Origin: Immersiella caudata
Taxonomy: Eukaryota > Ascomycota > Sordariomycetes > Sordariales > Lasiosphaeriaceae
Length of the DNA: 64,000 nucleotides
Assembly (NCBI GenBank): GCA_030512335.1
Contig: JAULSU010000004.1
Coordinates: forward strand, 930,001 to 994,000
Direction of reading: 5' to 3'
The notes beneath the pieces were generated by a model. The model was not told the DNA's origin. It saw only the letters and a list, made by a program, of their open reading frames with translations, and ran no database searches. Below, piece after piece: positions 54,377-64,000 of the stretch. The position numbers and the translations under genes are program-made. How positions within the stretch are numbered: position 1 is the stretch's first letter; the number at the start of each line of letters is the position of its first letter.

Positions 54377-56570
54377 TCACAAAACATCCCTCTTCCTCAA
54401 TGTCGAGACGTTCTTCCCTACCTTCCCCATGACCTCGACCGAGGACGACTCTACTCCACACCTCCGCCGAACCTCTTTCCTCTTGATCCCATCCTCCCAA
54501 ATCACCCGTTTAGGATCCTGTCCTGCCCGGGCAAGCGCCTCCTTCCACAAAGATATAACTCCCATGATCTTTGCGTACACTGTTGGCGTCATGAACCCGT
54601 CTTCCGACTCATGTGCCCAGGATTTGTGAACGAATTTAGCGTCATAATGTCGGCGCCGTCAGAAATCAAAGCTCACGAGGGTTTCCATGCGTGCTGTCTG
54701 TGCGGCGTCAGACACACGGCAATTAGGATGGTCGTCAAAGACGTAGAGAGTGCCGTATAGAACTGGCTTCATGCAGACGACGTCGGGGTCGAAGTAATTG
54801 CTTGTCAGACCGCAAAATCGAAGAACGGGAAGAGTCATTCGAGCTGGTTCATGGAGCGTTTGCGAAAGATCCGCTCCCCCGGATCGCCCTCTGATGAGGC
54901 TGAGGTCTTGTCGGTTGAGGAATTCAGCGAGATCGCGAATCTTGGATAGGTAATCCGCAGCATCAGTGCTTTGAGACCGCGGAGGCGTCACGGGTTTTGC
55001 TGTTTGGGGTGGATTGAAAAATCTAGCGACAGTTGACGGCAGAATCCAAAAAATAAAAATAAAAATAAATAAAAATAAAAAAAATACTTGCAGATCCGCT
55101 AGAATGTCCATTCGGAGGAACATCTTCGCAGCGCTAGTTGATGGATATGCCTGAGAACTCTGTAGATTGAAGAACATCGTATATCGACACTCGGCATTCA
55201 TCTAGATCGCATCCGGAGGATACGAACGCCTCGAACGTGAGGCAACACGCTAGGAGGTCCACGATGGACTCTCCAGGGGAACAGCTGTTTATGACCCGAT
55301 GGCCAATAACCGCCATCTGAACTTCGCCCTGGACCAGTTTATCAAGGGCATTAAATCCAGATCTAAGAAATGAAGAGTCGGACGACGAAGAGGTTGTCAC
55401 TCTCCCGAGCGCTGAAGACACCAGTCCCGCTCCTTGCCAGTCCATTTGACTGCTATACCTGAGGGAAAGCGACCTTGAATGGAAGAAACAGTTTGAGGGC
55501 CATACATTGAGATTGAAAGTGTAAAATCGACCGTTTGGCTCGGTGTAGACTCGGAAGTCACTCGAAAGTTCTCAACGTGCAGAATGCGACCCCACGTGAA
55601 ATAATGGCTCATCAAGGCTGGCTGACGAGTTCCTGGCGTCGATGTAAGCTTCGAAGAGCGAACAATGCGCGGTTTTCAATGGCCATAGCCGTTGATAGAA
55701 CCCTGTCGGAGCTTGTACTATTACATCTCGAGCCAGGTGCTGGTCTGGGTGGTCCTCGTTCAAGCTCAGCAACGGCCTCAAGCTTTAGTAATCCATACCC
55801 CCAACCGTTAGAGTCCGAGTTGAGCATCGTCGCAGCTTGTCTCTCATGTGGTGCCTGACGAGCATGGTTGAGTGTCTCCCAGACCGCCTCCACAAGATCC
55901 TTGACCTGCGAGTTTGGGACTTCAGCCTCCTGGGCTCGCATATCCTGCGTTTTGGCTTTAGAAGAGTCCATAAACGAAATCAGCCTGTTGCTCAGGCTAT
56001 CGATTTTGCTCAAGAGCTCTTCCTTGGCGCGGTTTTGTTCTTCAACTTGAAGAGTGAGGGTAGCTAGCAGCTCGTTGCTTCGATTTCCCACGCTGAGAGT
56101 TCGACCGGATATCTCCCTAACATCGGGTTAGCATGAAGGACGCAATCATGGCTGGAAGATAGAGGACTCACAGTTCCAAGGTTTGAATCAATAGCATTAA
56201 TCCAGTTTTCCGGCCCTCAAGCTTCTGGATTTCTTGTTCCGCCAGCTCCGAATAGACGCCGGCGATATGGCAGTTTAGCAAGCACTCGCTCGGTTCGCTG
56301 AGCGCCCGCGTCTGGGCAATATCTCGAAGTAGGTTGGCAGCATCGTGGAAGTCTCGGAGAACTGGTGTTGCAGGTCTCGTCAGCGTTCACCGCAGTCCCA
56401 TGAGGCAGGTGCGTGGGCAGATAGAGCTGACCGTTAACATGTCGGCGGAACTCGGACTCGAAACTTTGCACAGCATCGAAAAACTGGTACAGGTGGCGAC
56501 TGGTACGGAGAACGACATCAAGGAACTGAATCACGCCTGCTGCAACGCTAAGCGCTGCTAACGCCTCCAT
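54377..56570 (-). CDS. Protein with fungal STAND/NLR-type N-terminal helical domain; exon structure partly unresolved
   Basis: The ATG at 56570 opens MEALAALSVAAGVIQFLDVV, the start typical of the N-terminal helical domain on fungal NLR and ankyrin proteins. After an intron (about 56439-56365) the frame continues NLLRDIAQTRALSEPSECLL and AEQEIQKLEGRKTGL, then after another (donor near 56170) into coiled coil (EEQNRAKEELLSKIDSLSNR). Later segments at 55572-55140 and 55000-54659 look coding but their joins are not certain. At 54661-54659 a TGA interrupts the frame, yet the same frame goes on for 94 codons (HYDAKFVHKSWAHESEDGF, then WKEALARAGQ) to 54377. No NACHT or repeat domain is visible, so this is a short helical-domain protein, perhaps damaged. 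Confidence 0.55.
55047..55085. repeat. (AAAAAT)n-like microsatellite
   Basis: About 39 bases of A with regularly spaced T (minus strand TTTTTA units). Read on the minus strand it mimics a Phe/Ile-rich membrane helix. It probably lies in an intron with a GTATTT donor. Confidence 0.8.
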
Positions 56571-57786
56571 GGTAGTAGCGAAGGCGAGCGAGCTGAGATG
56601 CAGGACGCCGACAACGAATCCCAACTCATGGAGGCAGACATTGTCGTCGAATTTTGCGTTTTGCTGGGCGGGGGTCTCGTGGCCCACAGGGGCTGTCGTG
56701 CTCCGTCACACTTCCCAGGTTGGGAAACCTGATGGTCAGCGAACGTATTATAGCTGCCGAAAGAAACGTCTCTGTTTCAAGAGAACTGTAATAAATGTCA
56801 TTGTCAGCAGATATACGCTTTCGTGTGGGTTATTTTTATGCATTTTGCAGCTTTATACATTCCTGGGATTGTTCCCATGAAGAAACAGAAACGGGGTCAG
56901 CGACAGGGCAGAGAAGATTGACAAAGTTAACGGAATATTAGAGAAGACAAGACAAAATGTAAAATACCAACTTAAAGCTACCCCGTTTTCTCCACAGCAT
57001 CTCACCCCTGCTCTTTCCCGGTCTGATCTAGTCATGATTGTGCTCAAGACTAGAAACAGCATCCCCCCCTTCTCCTTCGGCGGCGTCGGAAATTGTTGCA
57101 GGTATTGCTTTGGGTGGCGGCGGCGTCGTAAGAGGCCTGGATTTCAGTGTCGCCTTGGCAAGGGACGCAGACGCCGCCATAGCTGCTTTGGGGCGGCGGA
57201 AGGGCGGGGGGAAGCGGCAGTGGTGGAGGTGGTGAAGTCTGTACCGCGCGGCATTCGCGTCTTGCTGCGGTCCACTCTGCCTCGACCAACAAGTCAGGAA
57301 TGACACGGATGGCTCTTTTCTTTCCGACAGCTCCTTTTCCTTGAGGCCGAACATTTGGACACAAGTCCCAAGGGCATGGAGCGCTCTTGGCGTACTTGCA
57401 GTGCCTGCGCCCCTGCTCTAGTTAGTATTGTGGCTTCCCCGTTTGCTCTCCACGTACCCTCTGTCTTGAGTAATTTGGAGGCCGCAAAATGTACGGCTCA
57501 GGCGGACTGGATTACCTAGGTCGCGCCTCCCCAAGTAGTGAGGCAGATGAACTCAGCCGTTGCAAAAGGTAAGTTTCTGCAACTCATTCTGCCGCAGGGG
57601 CAGTCGTAGCTGCCCGCTGGCTTTGGGATTCGAAAGTGATCAAACATAGGATGACTTCCTGAGGCCATACCATGGCTGCTTCGAGAGAAAAGATTTTATC
57701 CTATTACCTGGGCTGTCTAACTCTACGCAAACGCTTTCCAAACGCCTCGAATGCCTCTAACCAATCTACTAACGAATCTACCTATT
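56571..57786. other. Intergenic, no supported gene
   Basis: Contains GC-rich CGG-type low-complexity sequence near 57080-57230, giving Arg- or Pro-rich readings on both strands that were judged artefacts. No motif recognised. Confidence 0.4.
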
Positions 57787-59931
57787 CTACGCCTCAATAT
57801 TTATCTTATAACTGCGCAGCACCTCATTCCCCATCTCGATTGCCTCACGTCGACTCTTCCGACTCTGTACCAGAATGTTCGCCGCATAGTTGCGCGCCCC
57901 GTCCGTGTACATCGTGACCTTCTCCCCCTCGCCAAAATGGTCCATCGCCATCACAATGTGCTCGGCAAGGTCAGGTCTGCGTCGCTTAAGCTCTTCACAG
58001 GGCGAGAGCCCCTCGGCCAGGCGAACCGCGCCATCTGCGGGCACAGGCACATACACGAGCCGTGACCAGTACTGCGATCCAGCGCTCGAACCTGCAACGG
58101 CGTGCTGAAAGGGCTGCGCGATCATCCTAAGACGGTTTCCGTCTCCCACCGCGGCCAGCATTTGTGCAGCAAAATAGTCCACGCCGTATGTTTGCTTCGA
58201 CGGGACGGTTACCCGGAACCCAGGAGGGCGCGCGTTGATCTCGATGAGGCGACAGGTTGGCTCGCCCAAGGGGAGGGTTCTCTTAGTGACGAGGTCGATC
58301 ACCCCGCCGCCGATGTCTCGATACTCATAGCTGGAGTTGACCATGCGCGCCTCCACGTGAAAGATGCCCGTGCGGAAGCCGAGGTTGACAAGGATGTCAC
58401 GCAGGGTGGATCTGACAATCTCCTGCTCGTGGGCGGGCAGTGCTGAGGGCATGGTGAGTGCCTCTGGCGAGAAAGTGTCGTGGACGGAGGCATTGCTGGC
58501 GTCGGCCTGGCAGGGTGGCTCATCAGCGATCTCGCAGAACAAGATCTCACCATTGAGAAGGACGAAGTTGACATCCATCTCAGGGCCATCGAAGAAAGGC
58601 TCGATGACCGCAGTGCTTCCGTGCCGAGCAGTTGCTTTTTCCACGGCAACGGCAAGGTCGTCCATCTTCCTGACCTTGGAAACACACTCCGAGCTCCATC
58701 CCTTCGTCGGCTTGACGATCAGGGGGAATGATGGAGAGAATTGGTCGGGCTTCTGCAAGAGATCCTTCAGCTCTGCAACACTCTTGACCCTTGCTGTCTT
58801 TCCGGGCTCGTCCTGAAGGAGACGCGAACGATACTTGTCGACCGATGTCTCATATGACAGAACCGGGCTTGTGGGCAACCCGAGGGCCTGTGCGGATTTG
58901 GCGACAGCCACAAAGAAATTGTCGGAAAGGGTGAAGATGCCATCGATGGGAAGGGGGTACGACTTGACAGCAGCAACGAAACGGTTGGCTACGCATTCGT
59001 CTTCGGTCATGTCGGTGGAAATGAATGCCTCACGGTGTTTCTTGTTCTCCTCCGTCTCAGGCTGCAACCAATGGCCCTCTTCGGAAATGATGACGAGATC
59101 CAATCCCAAGGCCTCGGCTGCGCGGTAGACGGGCCCTCCGGCGGTGAGGTTCGGACGACCTCTGACAAGGGCTATCCTCTTGCGGGCGATGGGTTCTGGG
59201 GAGAGCCATGGAGCAGCATCGAGTCGGTATTTGAGCTCTTGGGTGAGATCTAGAATGCGCTCCTGCAAGGCCAAGATGGAGATGGAGTTGTCAACTTCGG
59301 CCCATTGCACAATACCAGCGGCATGCTTGATGAGGGAGGGGAGGCTGGCCTCAGCATCCACTGCAATCGCGCTGTATTTCTGGAGTGGCTGCAGGAGGTC
59401 GTGGATATGCTGGATGGGAAATGGGAAGTCCTGGAGGCGGAGGCGCATGAAGTCGGATCGGCTGACATAGCCATCTGTTGATGGCAAGATGCATGTGAAA
59501 ACCGAGATTTCTGTCGTGGCAAACTTGATTGACGCGCATCCAGCTTTGTGAAGAGCATGGATGAGACGGCTCGATGGGTTTTGGCGGCCCTGTGGGTCTC
59601 GTCGCCCATTACCAGCGATCTCAGACTGACACGCACAGCGCGTTGCCAGCTGAGATGGTGGGAGAAGAACAACGTGAACAACAGAATACAGCTCGCAGAG
59701 ACGAATGGTCTCCCAGAAGAAGGGCCTCAGAAAACTTTCTGAATGACGGAGTCAGCACGGGCAGTTTTAATTTTGCTAAAGTGGGATCTTACCATCATCG
59801 GCTGGCTGGGAGCCCGGTGATGCGCTCGTCGAAGTCGGTCTGGCGACAATGTCTGAAGGTAGACCAGGGACATCTTGCGGAGGCTTATGCAGCTGGGCTG
59901 TTGGGGCACCCAGGACAACATCGACCGCCAT
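57787..59931 (-). CDS. ATP-grasp carboxylate-amine ligase
   Basis: Exons 59931-59793 and 59738-57787 flank a 54-nt intron (GTAAGA...ATTCAG) and give 696 residues. The N-terminal part (FFWETIRLCELYSVVHVVLL, LIHALHKAGC) is a pre-ATP-grasp region. The ATP-grasp core has FPLIVKPTKGWSSECV (about 385-400, the ATP-binding Lys), AVIEPFFDGPEMDVNFVL, and CRLIEINARPPGFR with the Mg-binding Glu/Asn. Enzymes of this group activate a carboxylate as an acyl-phosphate and join it to an amine, often an amino acid. It is divergently paired with a nicotianamine synthase 1.2 kb away, which suggests a shared pathway. No signal peptide is present. Confidence 0.88.
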
Positions 59932-61132
59932 GCTGCAGACAAGGAGTGGCTCAGGGCGGGCGGTGAACAGTGAGTGCTCACGCGCTGCTGTGGTTGTTGG
60001 TGGATGGTTGCTGGGATAGGTGTGGCCGCAAAAGGAGAATTATGTGACAGAAAAAAAGTTGCGAGCTCAGGAGTCTTGATCGAGCTTGAAGCAAACATAT
60101 AGACCCAGATCCCCAGGCAGTGACGGTGTCTTTGAGATGTCGGAGACCGAGTGGTGAAAGCTGGGGAGGTTGCAATTGCGAACGGGAGGTGGATGTCAAG
60201 CTGACAAAAGTTGCTCACCGCCAGAAGGCAAACTCGTATGATCTGGTAGCGCACGTCTCCCGTCATGGGCTAATTCCGGTTCGAGATTACGCGCACTCTG
60301 GTCCGTTCGTGCCGTCGCTCTTGGGACACCTTGATGGCTACAGGGATTCGATCTGATAACGGCAGAACACTGCCGCCAAGCCCCCACGGCCCTGCTAGCG
60401 CATCTTGGCAGCTGGTTGGCCTCTCAGACCCCCCTGCTTTGGGCTCCTCTCAGACGAAATCAAGGGATCCTCCTGCCGCGTCCATTTTTGCATCGGTGTC
60501 GCGAGCTGCAACCCTGCGTCGCAGCAGAACCTTGATGGCTGAATTGTGGACCTTTCCAATCTCTGCCCTCGCACCGCGAGCGGCATTTTCAATCCGATGC
60601 AGAAGGGACGGCTCACTGCAGAGTGCCGATGCTGTTACGGCAGCGCAGTGGACAAACCGCCTTGCCCACTTCGGAGCCCGCGGCAGCGCGGCCCCGTTAG
60701 GTCGGGGCAACTGGTCGACATTTATATACCGATGAGTGGCCTGAAAGCAAAAGAAGCTTTGTGGGAAAGGTATTTCGACTGTTGGAGGATTCCTTTGGCT
60801 GCTGGGTTACCGGACGAGCGCCAGCTTAGCCACTGATCGACGCAGCTGCCGTGTTTACTTTGATCGCCCTCTGGAGCTCCACTGCACCTGGACTCAAGAA
60901 CCCGACACGCCAAATCATCCTGCACATATTCATACGGGCACCTCTTTAGCCACGTTTTTCGTTTACGTCTTTCATCCAACGACCGCGCTCAAAGCTTGCG
61001 TTTCGAGCTCACTGTTTGTCAACAAGTCACCAATCTCTTTCAAGAAGACGTCTCATCCAACATCACGGCCGAGCTCATCACGGCCGAGCTCATCGCTACC
61101 AGCTCACTGGAAAGCCTTCCAACAGCTATAAT
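59932..61132. promoter_or_regulatory. Shared divergent promoter region of the ligase and synthase genes
   Basis: A 1.2-kb non-coding interval separates the two start codons. A TTTATATACC element at 60719-60728 and a long leader with a tandem 15-bp duplication (61061-61090) lie on the synthase side. No metal-responsive site could be assigned with confidence. Confidence 0.4.
61061..61090. repeat. Tandem 15-bp duplication
   Basis: CATCACGGCCGAGCT occurs twice head to tail, 43 bases before the nicotianamine synthase start codon. Confidence 0.9.
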
Positions 61133-62280
61133 ATGTCCTTCTTCCTCTCCTGGCTCGGCCTTAGGGCCCGGAAACCACAGGAACCAGCACACCCTCGCAA
61201 TCTGCCAAGTCCACCAGACACGCCCGACTCGCTCTCCGTAATCGACAAAGACGAAATCCTAGAGGACGCGAAGACGATCGCCTTCAGCAAGACGGCCAAT
61301 GCTGTTTCGCAGCAGATTCTCGACACCTACGCCGATCTCATCACATTGCCGGACTTCTACCCTTCCCAGAAGATTAACGGTCTTCTTGGAGCGTTGGTCC
61401 CACTCTGCTGCGAGACTCATGACCAGCGAGTAGTCTCCCAGGTATGATGCGATGCGGTCCTCCACATTCTCTTCCCCTGAAACTGACTCCTGAATTCTGA
61501 CAGGTTCTGGAAAATCCAGAAATTAAGCGGATTCTTCCCGCCCTCCGGCGAATTTGCTCGCAATCTGAATCTTGCCTGGAATCGTACTGGGCCGACCGCA
61601 TCATGAGCCTCGGAACGGGCCCTGACAGCGTTTACGAGGCCCTTACCACTTTCCCCTACTACGAGAACTACGAACAGTTGGCCTGGTTTGAGCTACAGGC
61701 ACTTCGAGCCGCGAAGAAGCCAAAAGACCCTGTCCCCCTGAAGTGTGCATTCCTCGGGTCCGGCCCCCTACCCCTCTCTTCCATCTGCCTGTTGGAACAG
61801 TTGCAGCAAGCCAGCGGCGCCAAGAACCAAGTCGAGATCTACAACGTCGACCTAGACGGAGAGGCCATCCGCCGCTCGAAGGAATTGGTGGAGAGGCTGG
61901 GCTACAAAGCGGACGGGATGTACTTCATCCACGGGTGTGCCGGCTCTGACGATATCGACCTGAGCTCGATGGACGTAATAAACCTGGCAGCTCTCGTCGG
62001 CGAAACACAGGCGCAAAAGGAGGACATCATCATCAACGTCGCCAAGCAGATGAAGATCGGAGCAATCATGGTTGTGCGCAGCGCTCGCGGTTTGCGCACC
62101 GTCCTTTACCCCGAATTGGACGTCCAGCACGACTCTTGCACCGAGATCAGACAGATCCTTCAGCCAATCACTGAGCTTCATCCGATGAACCACGTCGTCA
62201 ACTCGGCTGTCATTCTGCGGAAGATTGACCCTGCTGTGGGCCCGGAGGGGTACTCAACGAGGAACACCGTGGGGAAGTGA
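61133..62280 (+). CDS. Nicotianamine synthase-like enzyme
   Basis: Exons 61133-61441 and 61504-62280 flank a 62-nt intron (GTATGA...TGACAG) and give 361 residues. Family motifs: TTFPYYENYEQLAWFEL (about 151-167), the SAM-binding loop FLGSGPLPLSSICL (186-199), VDLDGEAIRRSKELV, and AALVGETQAQKEDII. Nicotianamine synthase condenses aminobutyrate units of S-adenosylmethionine into the azetidine-containing metal chelator nicotianamine. Fungal homologues exist and may make nicotianamine or a related azetidine compound. The product is expected in the cytosol. The divergent ATP-grasp ligase could attach the product, or its precursor, to another amino acid. The ATG at 61133 is the first in frame before the conserved region. 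Confidence 0.9.
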
Positions 62281-63236
62281 TGCATGAGACATACTCAACA
62301 GCTGGGCTGGCGCAGGGTGATTTCGAGCATGCGTATGGGTTATCTTCATGGAGTTGAGAAATGTATGTGGTTTCTAGACCTGGACGCGGCATGGTTTCCA
62401 AAGTGGGGCAAGGTCGGCGGACGGGAGACGGTGTTTTACTTGCATCAGGTATTCACATGGCACTGATCTCAATTTGCAATTAGCAAGGTAGACTGTAGTT
62501 AGACTGGCTGGCCTCCAAAAATCATATTGCATTTTATCTGTAGGAGCCCGTTCTCTTTGTTCATGGCCGACTGACATGTTACATCACATGGCTAGCGCCA
62601 AGACTTTTCAAAAGGGGTTCAGGGGCTTGTTGACTCCTGACTTCCCCACCCAGGCCATAGTCGGCTAGCGCGGCGCTCGGAAATTTCGCGTCTGCTCTCC
62701 TCTACGATGATAAATACATGACAGGGTGAAACCCTGTCGAAATTGCACATGGAAAATCCAGAAGGATTCTGGAAAATAACAACAGGTGGTAGAAAATGCC
62801 CTGCACCATAAAACACCAAAAAAAAAATTTTCCACAACAATGTGGAAGACAAACACATCATCGAAACCTTTATTATTAACTCTCCACAGCCGAAGCCGAA
62901 AGCATGATGGGGCCACACTTCCAGCAATCTGCAGGCAGTTAAATTCCGTCGCCTTCTCTGCAAACACATTCTCTCCCTTCTTCACTCCCATCTTCTCGAA
63001 ATACAACAAGATGGAGCCCCCCTGCCCGTCAAGCCACACAACCTCGCAATCATGCGGCCCTCGTCAATAGGAGCAATTAAACTTCCTTGCTGCGTTGCGA
63101 CATCAAACATCTACTTCTTGCGCATTCGGTCTGTTCAGCGACACAGCTCAACCAAGGCGTTCTCCGGCTGTCGTTCCCCCACGATCGCGAATCCCAGACA
63201 CGCACACAAAGATTTCGACGTCAGTCTTACTTCAGA
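62281..63236. other. Intergenic, no supported gene
   Basis: AT-rich patches (A9 at 62819-62827) and short motif-free open frames only. Confidence 0.35.
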
Positions 63237-64000
63237 ATGACACACCGCCCCTTGGTCGCGGTGGATGTTGGATATCTGACAGCCAGTACGCCTCGATAAG
63301 CTAACACGCAAAGGCCACGAATCTTTGCAGTTACGCTAACATACACAGCTGTTGCGTTTACCGAAGCACGATCACCCAGGAACTACTGCAGATGGAAACT
63401 AATTGGCAGCTGGCCGGACGCCCAAGATTCATTAGTCGATCATGTGCGCATAGCCATCGCCTACGATTCTCAAGATAACATCATCACCTGGGGCTATGAG
63501 TGTGACGCTCCGCTCCCTGACCAGAAAGTGTGCTCCGGGACCGACTTTCACCCTTCTGTTGAATTCGAGCAAACCCGCCGACAGATTTCCCCGCTCCGTC
63601 TGCAGAGATATCGAAGACCGCCTCTCGCACTTTCTCAGTCGTGTATATTCGCATACCTCTGCGCAGATCTCCGAGGACCTTGGACTGGAGAATTGGGACG
63701 ATACCCGCATTGACTTCCCGGCCTGCGGGGGACTACTCCTGAATGAGACGGGCAATTTCCAGGGCGGCATTCGGCGTCAACAACCCACATCACAAATTCA
63801 GTATTGGGCGATTACGGTGGCAGGTGGAGCACGAATACTTTCTGTCGAAAATACCGAAGCATCTCGACTCAAAGAGCCATATCATCCTGGAGTGTGAGCC
63901 GTCCAAAACAGTAATGTCGCTGCAGTTGCATATCAATGGAAAATTCGAGCAAGCTCTCTCCCAGCACTTCCCAGAGGGGTCTCCTTGGGTTGAGAAGAGC
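63237..64000 (+). pseudogene. Second Hsp70-like ATPase, N-terminal part, damaged and cut by the window end
   Basis: Exon 1 (63237-63285) encodes RPLVAVDVGYLTA, and after an intron (63286-63348, GTACGC...CACAG) the frame gives VAFTEARSP, LIGSWPDAQ and YDSQDNIITWGYECD, in the order of the fungal Hsp70-like family seen at 42183-44630. The phosphate-1 motif is degenerate (DVGYLT instead of DFGTT). Near 63546 the frame must shift by one base to continue as LLLNSSKPADRFP and RLSHFLSRVYSHTSAQISED. A further open frame starts after a TGA at about 63741 and runs off the window. The changes to the nucleotide-binding motif and the frameshift point to a decayed copy. Confidence 0.55.

Noticed and set aside
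57034..57364. Arg- and Pro-rich open frames on both strands
   Set aside because: They arise from CGG-rich low-complexity sequence and have no supporting motif.
1..64000. CRISPR arrays, bacterial operons, rRNA genes, complete transposons
   Set aside because: No regularly spaced repeats, no rRNA-like sequence, and no transposase, reverse transcriptase or terminal repeats were recognised; gene structure is eukaryotic.

Overview
The window looks like nuclear DNA of a filamentous ascomycete (Pezizomycotina, most likely a Sordariomycete). Genes are dense, introns are short (about 45-215 nt) with GT...AG ends and often a CTAAC/CTGAC branch site, and the gene families are typical of moulds: con-6, HET-domain proteins, Zn2Cys6 regulators, Mn/Fe lipoxygenase, Kre9/Knh1-type wall proteins and fungal Hsp70-like ATPases. 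Exons below were assembled by hand from splice signals and reading frames. No similarity search was possible, so product names rest on recognised motifs.

Layout. 0-7 kb: the end of a MEP/AMT ammonium transporter, an expansin-like protein, an amidase relic, a Kre9/Knh1-type membrane protein and a conidiation protein 6 gene. 8-15 kb: a decayed zone with three broken copies of one small secreted cysteine protein, a spliced orphan gene, an intact dienelactone hydrolase and a relic of a fungal multi-pass membrane protein. 15.8-27 kb: a secreted lipoxygenase-family protein, an orphan Cys-rich protein, a HET-like C-terminal remnant, a GH16 glucanase, a prolyl 4-hydroxylase, a cAMP-receptor-like GPCR and a small secreted protein. 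28-41 kb: a membrane protein with an in-frame TAG, MFS and MATE transporters, a secreted agmatinase convergent with a Zn2Cys6 regulator, and a homeodomain plus C2H2 regulator.

42-57 kb reads as an allorecognition or immunity-like neighbourhood: an Hsp70-like ATPase gene with a one-base frameshift, a coiled-coil orphan, a two-domain helical/beta protein that may be pore-forming-toxin-like, a GNAT acetyltransferase with an in-frame TAG, a HET C-terminal protein carrying 12-residue repeats, an intact 1002-residue HET protein, and a gene with the N-terminal helical domain seen on fungal NLR-type proteins. 57.8-62.3 kb holds a divergent pair, an ATP-grasp ligase and a nicotianamine synthase. This pair is the best candidate in the window for an undescribed small-molecule pathway. 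The window ends inside a second, apparently damaged Hsp70-like gene.

A recurring theme is genes broken by only one or a few lesions (in-frame TAG/TGA or one-base indels, two of them in G/C homopolymers) with coding-quality sequence on both sides. This could mean recent pseudogenisation, stop-codon readthrough or assembly error. Read-level data would separate these.
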